The notes under the pieces were generated by a model that was given only the letters and a program-made list of their open reading frames with translations, was not told the DNA's origin and ran no database searches. Positions 1 to 9,391 of a DNA stretch of 64,000 nt are shown in pieces. The stretch spans positions 2,976,001 through 3,040,000 of the forward strand of contig NZ_CP011663.1 in assembly GCF_001020205.1 (NCBI RefSeq), given 5' to 3'. The translations under genes and the position numbers were made by a program. The first letter of the stretch is position 1. Every line of letters begins with the position of its first letter. The DNA comes from Clostridium sporogenes. GTDB lineage: Bacteria; Bacillota; Clostridia; Clostridiales; Clostridiaceae.

Positions 1-84
1 TATATAAACTTCTTATCATACTATCATTACCTCATTTACTTTCCTTTATAAATTTATATTTAAAATTAAATATATAAAAATAAT

Positions 85-306
85 TTATTTTTTTGTTTTG
101 TCTATAACCTTCATTTCTTGGGGATATTCCATACCTAAATCTCTAGCTTTGCTTTCTATTTGACTTTTGCTTAAATTATAGTTTATCTTAACTCCAGTCA
201 TAACAGTTGTACCTAAAATTATGCCTATACCTATACCTATTAAAATTTTTCTATCGGAAAGAAAATTAATAATTTTTTCTATTTTAAATATAATTCTTTT
301 ATTAAT
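85..306 (-). CDS. Small single-pass membrane protein, ATT start
   Basis: I read a 73-residue protein that begins at an ATT codon at 304-306, seven bases after a strong AGGGGG ribosome site lying inside the 3' end of the preceding gene. The frame is closed by a stop just upstream of that site and has no ATG, GTG or TTG before the membrane segment. Residues about 20-37 form one hydrophobic helix rich in Gly/Ile. The tail contains an Ile-Glu-x-Lys-Ala-Arg-Asp-Leu-Gly-Met-Glu-Tyr-Pro pattern that faintly recalls short clostridial proteins annotated as MltG/YceG-like. It overlaps the SwrB-like gene by 28 bases, so it is probably translationally coupled to the end of the flagellar operon. The function is unknown. 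Confidence 0.7.
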   Translation of the reverse strand: MNKRIIFKIEKIINFLSDRKILIGIGIGIILGTTVMTGVKINYNLSKSQIESKARDLGMEYPQEMKVIDKTKK

Positions 307-836
307 ATTACTTCCCCCTTACCTATATTAAGAATCTCGCATATTTTCTCTACAGTATGTCCCTCTTCAAGTAACTTGCTTACTTCATTAACTTTTATGC
401 TATTATCATCTTCAAGGCTATTTTTATCATTATCATTTGTTAAAATATCTTTTTGAATATTCTTTTTGTTTATTTCCTTGGAAATATTTTCATCATTCTT
501 GTTATCTATGTATTTAGGTTGTAATAAATTCCCCTCACTTTCCTTAGGGTAATTTGTACTATGATTTTTCTTATAGAAATATTCTGCTTCTATATTATTT
601 TCGTATGTATGCTTTAAAACATTTAGCTCTTTCTTTAAATATTCCATTTCTTTTTGAATATCTATTAAGGTTTCAGCAAATTCTTTTCTTATTAGTCCTA
701 TTTCTTCCTTATATTCATCTATATTCTCAATACTACCTTTAAGAGTTTCACTAAAAGAACCCTTTTCCTTTCTTATAGCTTTAAAATTTATAAATATAAG
801 TATTGATCCTATAACAATTAATAAAAAAGCTACCAT
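279..836 (-). CDS. SwrB/YlxL-like membrane-anchored coiled-coil protein
   Basis: This 185-residue protein has an N-terminal membrane helix (about residues 2-17). A charged coiled-coil follows (about 40-80), then a low-complexity Asn/Lys/Asp-rich linker. The C-terminal helical hairpin, about 30 residues long (EEGHTVEKICEILNIGKGEV), looks like a short helix-turn-helix. It lies directly downstream of the motility sigma factor, exactly where Bacillus has swrB (ylxL), and the architecture matches: one membrane anchor and a small cytoplasmic C-terminal domain. SwrB promotes completion of the flagellar export apparatus. I infer the same role from position and architecture; sequence similarity is weak. 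No signal peptidase site is visible. Confidence 0.7.
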   Translation of the reverse strand: MVAFLLIVIGSILIFINFKAIRKEKGSFSETLKGSIENIDEYKEEIGLIRKEFAETLIDIQKEMEYLKKELNVLKHTYENNIEAEYFYKKNHSTNYPKESEGNLLQPKYIDNKNDENISKEINKKNIQKDILTNDNDKNSLEDDNSIKVNEVSKLLEEGHTVEKICEILNIGKGEVILIKELYLK

Positions 837-862
837 TTTTTATTCTCCCTATTAATTCGGTT

Positions 863-1591
863 TTAGTTATATTTTAATTTAGCCATAGCCTTCTTTAGAT
901 GGATTATAGCTCTACTATGAAGTTGGCACACTCTAGATTCAGATACACTTAATATTTTCCCTATTTCTTTTAAAGTAAGCTCTTCATAATAATATAAGGT
1001 TACTACTAATCTATCCTTTTCATTGAGAAGTTCTATGGCTTTAGCTAAGTAATCTAATTGTTCATTTTCTTCTACATGTTTTTCTGGACTTGGGCTTTTT
1101 TCATCCTTTATGGTTCCTATAAGTGGCACCTCATCCTCTGATGAGAATATTAAATCCTCTAGAGAAATTACTGATATATAATTTATATAATTTTCAATTT
1201 CACTTACTTCCTTTAAAGATATGTTTAACTCATCTGCTATTTGTATTAGGTTTGGCTCTTTGTTTAATTTCTTTTGAAGTCTTTCTATAGCTTCATTATA
1301 CCTGTTTAATTTGTCCATAGCCCCTTTTGATATGGGGCTATTTCTTCTTAATTCATCTATCATAGAACCCTTTATTCTTATGGATGCATAAGTAGAAAAT
1401 TTCATTCCTTTAGATTCATCAAACTTATTTAAAGCATCCATCAATCCGATCATACCATAGCTAACTAAGTCCTCATATTCTATATATTTAGTTTTACCGA
1501 TTATAACCCTAGAGGCTATATATTTAACCAAAGGAATATATTTTTTTACTATTTCTTCTTTAACATATGAATTATTATCAGCTATTGCCAT
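863..1591 (-). CDS. fliA: Motility sigma factor (sigma-28/SigD/FliA)
   Basis: This 242-residue sigma-70-family factor directs RNA polymerase to late flagellar and chemotaxis promoters. Region 2 is near residues 14-85, with the YEDLVSYGMIGLMDAL and FSTYASIRIKGSMIDELRR blocks. Region 3 follows at about 90-140, and region 4 (about 185-240) ends in the EIGKILSVSESRVCQLHSRA helix-turn-helix. Its length is standard for FliA/SigD. The start is an ATG with GGAGG about eight bases upstream. It closes the core of the flagellar operon, as sigD does in Bacillus. Likely targets in this window are the two flagellin promoters with TACGATA -10 elements at 24081 and 56049, and possibly the site at 52836. Confidence 0.97.
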   Translation of the reverse strand: MAIADNNSYVKEEIVKKYIPLVKYIASRVIIGKTKYIEYEDLVSYGMIGLMDALNKFDESKGMKFSTYASIRIKGSMIDELRRNSPISKGAMDKLNRYNEAIERLQKKLNKEPNLIQIADELNISLKEVSEIENYINYISVISLEDLIFSSEDEVPLIGTIKDEKSPSPEKHVEENEQLDYLAKAIELLNEKDRLVVTLYYYEELTLKEIGKILSVSESRVCQLHSRAIIHLKKAMAKLKYN

Positions 1592-1604
1592 GACCTATCC
1601 TCCT

Positions 1605-2264
1605 CTATAGCCTATGCACTTGTTTTCTCATTTTAGAAAAAATAAATTTTATTATTTTTTCTCTAGTTAATACATCTATATCTGAAAATTTAACTCCATA
1701 AATATATTTCTCTTTTTCCTTTTGCTTCCTAATTATTTTACCCTTTACAGCTATATTCTCCTTGTCAAAGGGAATATTTACTATAATTTCTTCTCCAAAC
1801 TCTATATCTTTTTTAGCGTAAATTTTTAATCCGCCACCACTTATATCCACAATATCAGCATCAAAAAAATCGAATTCAGTATTGCATTTGTTAGCATAAC
1901 AAATTTCTTTTAAATCTCTTTTAGTATCTATTAGTGCTGCATAGGTTTTTAAAATTAAACTTATTCTTACAAAATTTCTTCTTTGAATTCTATTCATTTT
2001 CTCTGGCTTCTTTAAGGCTATAAGCAATATTTTATCTACTTTTCTTCCTGTTACTATAGTTCTAAACTTAAATATCTTTTCCCCATCAAAATAAAAAACA
2101 GTTACTTTATCATTATAGTTTAGTGGCAAATATTTACCTTCATTAACAGGTAGGTTTATATAAATAGTATCTTCATTTATATCCTGTATAATACTCTTAT
2201 AATAACCATCATCCCATTCTATTTCCATCCTATTATTAATCTTAAATTCATTATTATTATTCAA
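1605..2264 (-). CDS. PilZ-domain c-di-GMP receptor (YcgR-like flagellar brake)
   Basis: This 219-residue cytosolic protein has an N-terminal YcgR-type beta domain (about 10-90) and a C-terminal PilZ domain. The PilZ cyclic-di-GMP binding signature is complete: RRNFVR at 95-100 supplies RxxxR, and DISGGG at 140-145 supplies the D/NxSxxG motif. In Bacillus the related YpfB/DgrA binds MotA and slows the motor when c-di-GMP rises. Its place between flhG and fliA in the flagellar operon supports a motor-brake or export-control role. The reading frame begins at TTG with an AGGGGGATGAG ribosome site upstream, and no ATG near the N-terminus fits better. Confidence 0.9.
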   Translation of the reverse strand: MNNNNEFKINNRMEIEWDDGYYKSIIQDINEDTIYINLPVNEGKYLPLNYNDKVTVFYFDGEKIFKFRTIVTGRKVDKILLIALKKPEKMNRIQRRNFVRISLILKTYAALIDTKRDLKEICYANKCNTEFDFFDADIVDISGGGLKIYAKKDIEFGEEIIVNIPFDKENIAVKGKIIRKQKEKEKYIYGVKFSDIDVLTREKIIKFIFSKMRKQVHRL

Positions 2265-2278
2265 GGATACTCATCCCC

Positions 2279-3139
2279 CTAAGAAAATATACTGAATAAT
2301 TTTTTAAAAAACCCTTCTATACTCACATTATCATTATAACTTTTAAAATTACCTAATATATTTTTAGCAATATTAACTATATCCCTAGATGCATCACAAT
2401 TTGGATATGCAATCACAAAAGGTATTTGTCTTCTAACTGCCTGTATTGCTTTCCTATCTTCTTGTATAGATCCTAAATACTCTAAATCTATACGTAAAAA
2501 TCTATTTACAGCATTTTTAAATTTATTATAGGTAGTTTTTCCATCTTCTTGATCTATAGTTTTATTTACAACTAATTTTGCCTTTTGTTTTATATTAAAA
2601 TGGGATACTGCCTTTAATAAACTATAGGCATCTGTTATAGCTGTAGGTTCCGGCGTGGTTAGAATTATAAGCTCCTCTGAACAGGCAATAAATCCTAATA
2701 CACTCCTATTTACTCCTGCACCCGTATCCATTATTATATAATCTAATTCTTCTAAAGTGGATAAATTTTTAATAAATCTTTCTATTTGACTTTCAGTTAT
2801 ACCTTCTAAATTTGTTATAGCAGTACCGGCGGGAAGTAATTTAACACCGAAGGGTCCCTTTATTAAAACCTCTTCTATAATTTTATTGTTAAATATAATA
2901 TCATATATACTATATCTAGGCATAACTCCCATTAATACATCATCATTTCCCATACCTATATCTGCATCTAATATTAATACTTTTTTTCCCATTTTCTGAA
3001 GAGTTATGGCCAAATTAACTACAAAATTACTTTTACCAACTCCTCCTTTACCAGATGTTACTGTAATTATTTTAGGAGAATTTACGCTTCTGTCCTTATT
3101 ATTTACTAATTGCCTAAGTTTTTCTGCCTGGTCTAGCAT
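2279..3139 (-). CDS. flhG: FlhG, MinD-family ATPase setting flagellar number
   Basis: This 286-residue ParA/MinD-type ATPase (also called FleN, YlxH or MinD2) works with FlhF to control where and how many flagella form, and assists C-ring assembly. The deviant Walker A motif KGGVGKSN lies at about 31-38, DADIGMGNDD forms the switch region, and DTGAGVN follows. The extreme C-terminus is short and hydrophobic, as in MinD-like membrane-targeting tails. The ATG has a GGAGAG ribosome site. The gene overlaps the 3' end of flhF by seven bases, indicating coupled translation. Confidence 0.95.
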   Translation of the reverse strand: MLDQAEKLRQLVNNKDRSVNSPKIITVTSGKGGVGKSNFVVNLAITLQKMGKKVLILDADIGMGNDDVLMGVMPRYSIYDIIFNNKIIEEVLIKGPFGVKLLPAGTAITNLEGITESQIERFIKNLSTLEELDYIIMDTGAGVNRSVLGFIACSEELIILTTPEPTAITDAYSLLKAVSHFNIKQKAKLVVNKTIDQEDGKTTYNKFKNAVNRFLRIDLEYLGSIQEDRKAIQAVRRQIPFVIAYPNCDASRDIVNIAKNILGNFKSYNDNVSIEGFFKKLFSIFS

Positions 3140-4380
3140 AATTTATTCTCTCCTAATACAATCTTTGCTATTTCTTCTTTATTTCCTTCCTTTATATCAT
3201 CTGGTACATCTTGACCTGTAGTTATAAAACTAATAGGTTTTTTACCTTTATCTAATATAGTTAAGATTGAACCATAAGTACTAGTTTCATCTAGCTTTGT
3301 TATTATTATATTTTCATACTCTAAAATAGTATACCCTTTTATTATAGTTTCTATGTCCTTATTTTTAGTGGAAGCACTCATTACTAAATGTACTGATTTT
3401 TCTTTTATTTTTTCTATAAAAGCCCTTAATTCTGATATTTGCATCATATTTTTACTACTTCTACCTGTAGTATCTACTAATATAACATCACAATAGTCTA
3501 AATCTATAATAGCTTTTTCCATATCCTTTATAGAAAACACTACTTTAAATGGAATATTCATAATATCTGCATAAGTTTTTAATTGTTCTACTGCACCTAT
3601 TCTATAAGTATCTATAGTTATGAGACCTACTTTCTTTTTATCTATTAAAGAAAGCTTACCTGCTAGTTTTGCAATTGTTGTAGTTTTCCCTACACCAGTA
3701 GGCCCTACCAAAACAGTAACCTTACCTACAGAATTTGATCTGATATCTATAGTATTTTCTATTACTCTTTTTATTTTCTCTCTTTCCTCTAAATTCTCCT
3801 CTAAATTGCCTACTTTTTTTATTATTGTTTCAATGAATTCTTCTTCCAAATCCAAATTCTTAAAAAAATTCAATAATGAGGAATTTTCCTCTTCATAAGT
3901 TTTTTGATTTTTTCCCATATCCTTAACTATTTTCTTTAAATCCCTTATTTCATCCATTAAATCTTTTGTTTTCGTGAATTCTTCCCCTTTAGAACGCTTA
4001 TTTTCAAAGCTTTCACTTTTAGATTCTAAAATTTCCCTATAGCTATCTAATATATTAGTATCATGATCTATATTGTTATCATATTTAATATTATTATTAT
4101 TATTTCTTTCTTCTATCATCCTTTTGATAACTTCTATATTATTTCCCTTATTATTATTTCCCTTATTAATTTTATCTTCAGTATTATAATTGTGTTTTTT
4201 TTCCTTTGAATAATTATCTATAGCTGCAGTAACTTCTAAGGATTTTTTAGAAAAGAGGCCTAAAAAGCCTCCCTTTCTTACTTTTCTTTGACTTATTATT
4301 ATAGCATCTGCCCCAAGTTCATAACGAATTCTAGTCATAGCTTCATTCATATCATTAACTACATATTTTTTTATTTTCAT
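3133..4380 (-). CDS. flhF: FlhF, SRP-type GTPase of flagellar placement
   Basis: This 415-residue protein is the third SRP GTPase family member. The B domain (about 1-55) is followed by a long Asn/Lys-rich linker (about 60-135) and then the N and G domains. The G1 P-loop GPTGVGKTT is near 226-234, followed by DTYRIGAVEQL, DTTGRS and TKLDE (G2-G5 elements). It localises at the cell membrane and fixes the site of flagellar assembly; FlhG stimulates its GTPase. The start ATG overlaps the flhA stop as ATGA. The Asn-rich linker is expanded by AAT repeats, which could vary in length between strains. Confidence 0.96.
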   Translation of the reverse strand: MKIKKYVVNDMNEAMTRIRYELGADAIIISQRKVRKGGFLGLFSKKSLEVTAAIDNYSKEKKHNYNTEDKINKGNNNKGNNIEVIKRMIEERNNNNNIKYDNNIDHDTNILDSYREILESKSESFENKRSKGEEFTKTKDLMDEIRDLKKIVKDMGKNQKTYEEENSSLLNFFKNLDLEEEFIETIIKKVGNLEENLEEREKIKRVIENTIDIRSNSVGKVTVLVGPTGVGKTTTIAKLAGKLSLIDKKKVGLITIDTYRIGAVEQLKTYADIMNIPFKVVFSIKDMEKAIIDLDYCDVILVDTTGRSSKNMMQISELRAFIEKIKEKSVHLVMSASTKNKDIETIIKGYTILEYENIIITKLDETSTYGSILTILDKGKKPISFITTGQDVPDDIKEGNKEEIAKIVLGENKLC

Positions 4381-6443
4381 TGTAGTGTAACCACTCCTTC
4401 AGTTCTTATTTCCACATCGTTAGGTACTTCATTTAAAGAAAGTACGTTCACTGCTGGAAATACCATCTCTATAAGCCGTCTAAAAGCTGGTCTTATATTT
4501 GGTGACACCAAAACTACTGCTTGATTATTATAAAAATATACTTCGTCTAATTTTTGCTTTAACCCATTTAGTATACTGCTAGTAGTATCTGGATCTAAAG
4601 CAGGAAAAGAACCCTGCATAGACTTTTGTATATTATTGTTTATAGTTTGCTCAATACTTGGATCTAAAGTTATTACGGTTAAAGCTGCATTTTCATCTAT
4701 TAGTGGGTTGCATATACTTCTAGCTAAAGAAAATCTCACATACTCTGTTAAAACTTCTATATCTTTTGTATTTCTAGAATTATCCGCCAAAGATTCTAAT
4801 ATAGTAACCATATCCTTTATGGATACTCTTTCTTTTAATAGATTTTGAAGAACCTTTTGAATTTCTCCTATAGTCATAAGATCTGGTATAAGTTCCTCTG
4901 TAACCGCACTATATTTTTCCTTCATAGAATCTAATATTAATTTTACTTCCTGTCTTCCTAAAAGTTCATAGGAATGATTCTTTATTATTTCAGTTAAATG
5001 AGTAACCATAACTGTAGTAGGATCTACCACTGTTAAGCCTTTAAGCTCTGCCTCTTCTCTTTGGTCTTTATTAATCCATACAGCTGGAAGTCCAAAGGCT
5101 GGTTCCATACCCTTTATTCCTGGTATTTCTACTTCTCCTGTAGGATCCATACAAAGAAGCATATTAGGCATAAGTTCTCCCTTTGTTATAGTTGTTCCTC
5201 TAATTTTTATTATATATTCATTAGTTTTAAGCTGCAAGTTATCTCTTATTCTTATAGGTTGAACTACTACTCCCATCTCAATAGCACATTGTCTTCTTAC
5301 AGAAGTTATTCTTTGAAGAAGATCCCCTCCAGAAGATTCATCTGCTAAAGGTATAAGCCCATATCCTATTTCTACTTCCATAGGTTCTACGGATACTAGA
5401 TTCATAACATTTTCTGGTTCTTTACTTTCTATTTCTGTAATTTCCATTTGCTGAGCTTCTTCCTGCATGATAACCTGTTCTTTTGCTTCTTTAAATAAAA
5501 GATATGCAGCCACTGCGTTAGCTATAGCTAATATCAAAAAAGCTAAATGAGGAAGTCCTGGAATCATAGCTAAGAATAAAAGGACTACAGATGCTATGGC
5601 TAAAACCTTTGGAAATCCTGTTAATTGTTTAGCAAGAACCGTTCCCAAATTTTCATCACTTCCAGATCTTGTAACCAATATACCTGATGCTGTAGATATT
5701 AAAAGGGCAGGTATTTGTCCTACAAGTCCATCCCCTATAGTGAGTCTTATGTAAGTTTGAGCTGCTGTTCCTATATCCATTTTCAGCATAACAACTCCTA
5801 TTATTATACCTGCAATTATATTTATAAAAGTTATTATAAGTCCTGCTACCGCATCTCCCTTTACAAATTTAGAAGCACCATCCATGGATCCATAAAAATC
5901 CGCTTCTTTTTGAAGGTTTTGCCTTTTTTCTTTTGCTCCTTGTTCATCTATAAGTCCTGCATTTAAATCTGCATCTATACTCATTTGTTTTCCTGGCATA
6001 GCATCTAAAGTAAATCTAGCAGAAACCTCTGATACTCTTGACGCACCACTGGTTATAACTACAAATTGTATTATAACTATAATAAGGAATATTATTATAC
6101 CTATAACATAATTTCCTCCTGTAACAAGACTTCCAAAGGTTTCTATTATTTTTCCAGCATAGGCATCCCTTAGTATAAGTCTAGTAGAGGAAATGTTAAG
6201 TCCTAATCTAAAAAGAGTAGTTATTAATAGTAGTGTTGGAAAAGATGAAAACTGAAGAACTTCTGTGGTAAACATAGTAATCAAAATTATAACCACAGAA
6301 AAAGTTATATTAAGAGCTAAAAGTACATCTAAAATCGAAGAAGGAAGTGGTATTATTATCATTAATACAATTCCTATAACTCCAAAAGCTGCAATAATAT
6401 CTATATTATTTTTTATTTTAAATCTTCTATTAGTACCTTCCAC
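4377..6443 (-). CDS. flhA: FlhA, flagellar type III export gate
   Basis: This 688-residue integral membrane protein forms the nonameric export-gate ring that uses the proton motive force and docks chaperone-substrate complexes. About eight membrane segments occupy residues 15-310. The family signature PGKQMSIDADLNAGLID lies in the cytosolic loop near residue 150. The soluble C-terminal domain (about 345-688) carries the substrate-docking region. The length is typical. The gene starts at GTG, with a GAGGTGAT ribosome site upstream. It sits between the fused fliR-flhB gene and flhF, a normal order for this operon. Confidence 0.97.
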   Translation of the reverse strand: MEGTNRRFKIKNNIDIIAAFGVIGIVLMIIIPLPSSILDVLLALNITFSVVIILITMFTTEVLQFSSFPTLLLITTLFRLGLNISSTRLILRDAYAGKIIETFGSLVTGGNYVIGIIIFLIIVIIQFVVITSGASRVSEVSARFTLDAMPGKQMSIDADLNAGLIDEQGAKEKRQNLQKEADFYGSMDGASKFVKGDAVAGLIITFINIIAGIIIGVVMLKMDIGTAAQTYIRLTIGDGLVGQIPALLISTASGILVTRSGSDENLGTVLAKQLTGFPKVLAIASVVLLFLAMIPGLPHLAFLILAIANAVAAYLLFKEAKEQVIMQEEAQQMEITEIESKEPENVMNLVSVEPMEVEIGYGLIPLADESSGGDLLQRITSVRRQCAIEMGVVVQPIRIRDNLQLKTNEYIIKIRGTTITKGELMPNMLLCMDPTGEVEIPGIKGMEPAFGLPAVWINKDQREEAELKGLTVVDPTTVMVTHLTEIIKNHSYELLGRQEVKLILDSMKEKYSAVTEELIPDLMTIGEIQKVLQNLLKERVSIKDMVTILESLADNSRNTKDIEVLTEYVRFSLARSICNPLIDENAALTVITLDPSIEQTINNNIQKSMQGSFPALDPDTTSSILNGLKQKLDEVYFYNNQAVVLVSPNIRPAFRRLIEMVFPAVNVLSLNEVPNDVEIRTEGVVTLQ

Positions 6444-6470
6444 TAAATCACCTCATTTTGTATACCTAGT

Positions 6471-8300
6471 TTATTTTTTCTTTTCTAAAGTATAAACTAT
6501 AGCTAATATTTCCGCTACTGCTTCATACATATCCTGTGGTACTTCTGAATCAATTTCTACCTTTTCATATATTAACCTTGCTAAAGGCTTATTTTCTATT
6601 ACAGGGACTTCATTATTTTTAGCTATATCTTTTATTTTTATAGCTACATAATCTGCTCCTTTAGCTACAACTTTAGGTGCAGAATCTCCTTTTTCATACC
6701 TTAATGCTACAGCTATGTGGGTAGGATTTGTAACTACCACTGTAGCTTTAGGAACTTCCTGCATCATTCTTTGCATAGCCATTTCTCTTTGTTTTTGTTT
6801 TATTTTTGATTTGATTTGAGGATCTCCTTCATCTTGTTTATATTCTTCTTTAACCTCTTGCTTTGTCATTTTTAAGTCCTTATTATATTGGTATTTTTGA
6901 TACACATAATCTGCCACAGATATAAAAAGCATAATCAAAGTTATCTTAAAAAATATAGATACAGCAAGGGATAAAAGTCCTGTTATCATATACCAAGGTT
7001 TTAATGTTCCTAAATTTAATATTTTTAAATAATTATCCTTTAAAAATTTATATCCCACAATCCCAACAACAGTTATTATAATCAAATCTTTTAAAAGTTC
7101 CATTACAGTTCTTAATGAAAACATTCTTTTAAAACCATTTATAGGGTTTAATTTTTTAAAATCTGGTTTTAAGGGTTCTTTCGTAAATAAAAATCCTGTT
7201 TGCAAATAATTAGCAGCTATACCAAAACACATAATTGGTAATGCCACAGGTAAAACTATTTTACCTACCCGTAAAACCGTTAATATAGCTAAAGAATTCA
7301 AATTATTGTAGTTTAATTCCATGTTAAGATAATTATTTAAAAATCCTGCCATAGTTTCTTTAAGTTCATTAGCTCCATATTCCCCCAGTGCTACTAACAC
7401 TAAAGTACAAGCTAATAAAGTAAATGCAAGGGCTAATTCTTTACTTTTAGCTACTTGCCCCTTTTTTCTTGCATCCATTTTTTTACGAGGGGTTGCTTCC
7501 TCTGTCTTTTCTTCTGATGCAAAAATAATTAAAACAGGTATAGTTTTATAAAAACCTCTTATAGCATCTGGTAGCATTTCAAAAGCAGAGTTTAAAACTT
7601 TCAAAAACAAGGGTAATGCAAATACAAAAGCAGTAAGTCCCACTAGTATTTTAATAGGAAGTCCTAAAATCATTATATTTAATTGAGGCACTGTTCTAGC
7701 CACTAACCCTAAAGTTAAATCCGTTATAAGTATAATAAATACAATAGGTACTGCTATTTTAATACTTATATAAAAATATTGTATAAAGACATTTATAACA
7801 TGTTTTATACCCTCTTGATTTAGAAAAAATGCTCCTAATTTTATAACATTAAAACTTTCTACTAACGCCCTTATAAGCATATGATGGCCATCTATTAAAA
7901 AAAACACAATGGTACTAAACCAATATAATATCCTCTCTAAAAAGGTTACATTACTATTAGTGCCAGGATCAAACATAGTCATCATAGCAAAGCCTACCTG
8001 AAGATCCATCATGTTGCCAGCGTACCTAGCGCAGACAAAAGCAGCATTAGTTATATATCCTAAAATAGCTCCTGCTAAAATCTCATTAACAATATTAAAT
8101 ATTAATGCAGTGGAATTATTTATAGTATTTATACTCTTAATATCTATAGAACCAACTAACATATAAGCTATAATCAAAGCTAACGCAACTTTCCCTATTA
8201 CAGGAGTTCCCTTTGGGAAAAATATAGGTACCATACTAAAAAAAATAAAAAGCCTAAAAGAAATTAAAATTATGGCTGTAGCATAGGCTGCACTTATCAA
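6471..8300 (-). CDS. fliR-flhB: Fused FliR-FlhB flagellar export protein
   Basis: One uninterrupted 609-residue frame encodes two export-gate proteins. Residues 1 to about 258 are FliR (SpaR/EscT type, six membrane segments). From about 261 (ASEEKTEEATPRKK) FlhB begins, with its four membrane segments and the C-terminal substrate-specificity switch. The self-cleavage motif NPTH is intact at residues 525-528, so autoproteolysis can occur. FlhB switches export from rod/hook to filament proteins after FliK signals hook completion. Such fusions are known in clostridia. The start is TTG after AGGAGAGG. There is no internal stop or ribosome site at the junction that would release a separate FlhB. 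Confidence 0.96.
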   Translation of the reverse strand: MISAAYATAIILISFRLFIFFSMVPIFFPKGTPVIGKVALALIIAYMLVGSIDIKSINTINNSTALIFNIVNEILAGAILGYITNAAFVCARYAGNMMDLQVGFAMMTMFDPGTNSNVTFLERILYWFSTIVFFLIDGHHMLIRALVESFNVIKLGAFFLNQEGIKHVINVFIQYFYISIKIAVPIVFIILITDLTLGLVARTVPQLNIMILGLPIKILVGLTAFVFALPLFLKVLNSAFEMLPDAIRGFYKTIPVLIIFASEEKTEEATPRKKMDARKKGQVAKSKELALAFTLLACTLVLVALGEYGANELKETMAGFLNNYLNMELNYNNLNSLAILTVLRVGKIVLPVALPIMCFGIAANYLQTGFLFTKEPLKPDFKKLNPINGFKRMFSLRTVMELLKDLIIITVVGIVGYKFLKDNYLKILNLGTLKPWYMITGLLSLAVSIFFKITLIMLFISVADYVYQKYQYNKDLKMTKQEVKEEYKQDEGDPQIKSKIKQKQREMAMQRMMQEVPKATVVVTNPTHIAVALRYEKGDSAPKVVAKGADYVAIKIKDIAKNNEVPVIENKPLARLIYEKVEIDSEVPQDMYEAVAEILAIVYTLEKKK

Positions 8301-8333
8301 AGAAATCCTCTCCTAGCATATTTTCTACTTTCC

Positions 8334-8603
8334 TCACTTTATAATCTGAGTTATCATTGCAAAAATTCTTTCTGTAAAAGCTAATAATTGATGTAACATC
8401 CAGCTACCAGTTAAAAGACCTACTAAAGCCACAGCTATAAGCTTTGGAACAAAGGTTAATGTTTGTTCCTGAATCTGTGTTGTAGCCTGAAATATACTTA
8501 TTATAAGGCCTACCAATATAGATATTATTAAAATAGGAGCAGATACTAAAAGACCTGTTTGAATAGCATCTTTTATAATACCCATAACCATATTTTCGCT
8601 CAT
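8334..8603 (-). CDS. fliQ: FliQ, flagellar export gate subunit
   Basis: This 89-residue protein has two hydrophobic hairpin helices (about 14-40 and 50-80), the usual size and topology for FliQ. FliQ assembles with FliP and FliR into the helical export channel in the membrane. The motif QIQEQTLTFVPK between the helices is characteristic of the family. The start ATG follows AGGGGTGA. It sits 11 bases after the fliP stop and 33 bases before the fliR-flhB start, within the same transcript. Confidence 0.95.
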   Translation of the reverse strand: MSENMVMGIIKDAIQTGLLVSAPILIISILVGLIISIFQATTQIQEQTLTFVPKLIAVALVGLLTGSWMLHQLLAFTERIFAMITQIIK

Positions 8604-8614
8604 TTAAGTCACCC

Positions 8615-9391
8615 CTAACCAAAACTCATCACTAAAGATTTCACCAAAAGATACCATCCATCTACCATTACAAACAACAAAAGTTTAAAGGGTAGCGAGA
8701 TCATAACCGGTGGCAACATAAACATACCCATAGACATAAGCACACTAGCCACTACCAAATCTATAATTAAAAATGGAATAAATAATAAAAATCCTATTTG
8801 GAAAGCTGTTTTAAGTTCGCTTATTATAAATGCAGGTACTACTATATCCAAAGGCGCATTATCTTTAGTCACCTTAAAATTTGGCTTGGCCAAATCTACA
8901 AATAATTTTAGATCCTTTTGTCTTGTTTGCTTTAACATGAATTGTCTAAGAGGCTTGGCCCCTATTTCTACCGCCTGCTCTTGAGTAATTTTATTTTTCA
9001 TATAAGGTTGTATGGCCTTAGTATTTATTTCAGTATATACAGGCCGCATTATAAATAAAGTTAAAAAAAGTGCAAGACCGATCATTACCTGATTAGGTGG
9101 AGATTGTTGTGTTCCCATAGCATTTCTTAAAAATCCAAATACCACAATTGTTCTTACAAAGCTTGTCATCATTACTATGAAAGATGGCAATAATGTTAAT
9201 ACAGTTAACATTATTAATAACTTTATATTATCTACATACTCCGTTGGATTATTAGCATTATCTACAGAAATATTTATTTTGGGTATAGGCATGGTATTTT
9301 GTGGGGCTGCATAGGCTTTTATAGAATAAAAAAACACTATACCTAAAGCTAGTAAAACCATGAACATTATTCTGTTATTTCTTCTCTTCAT
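8615..9391 (-). CDS. fliP: FliP, flagellar export gate subunit
   Basis: This 258-residue membrane protein starts with a cleavable-type signal peptide (about 1-28, ending in AYA-A). It continues with membrane segments near 57-80, 98-112, 190-215 and 220-245. The conserved FliP block FLRNAMGTQQSPPNQVMIGL is present. Five FliP subunits form most of the core export channel with FliQ and FliR. The AAGGAAG ribosome site lies inside the end of the FliO-like gene, which overlaps this start by 17 bases. Confidence 0.96.
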   Translation of the reverse strand: MKRRNNRIMFMVLLALGIVFFYSIKAYAAPQNTMPIPKINISVDNANNPTEYVDNIKLLIMLTVLTLLPSFIVMMTSFVRTIVVFGFLRNAMGTQQSPPNQVMIGLALFLTLFIMRPVYTEINTKAIQPYMKNKITQEQAVEIGAKPLRQFMLKQTRQKDLKLFVDLAKPNFKVTKDNAPLDIVVPAFIISELKTAFQIGFLLFIPFLIIDLVVASVLMSMGMFMLPPVMISLPFKLLLFVMVDGWYLLVKSLVMSFG

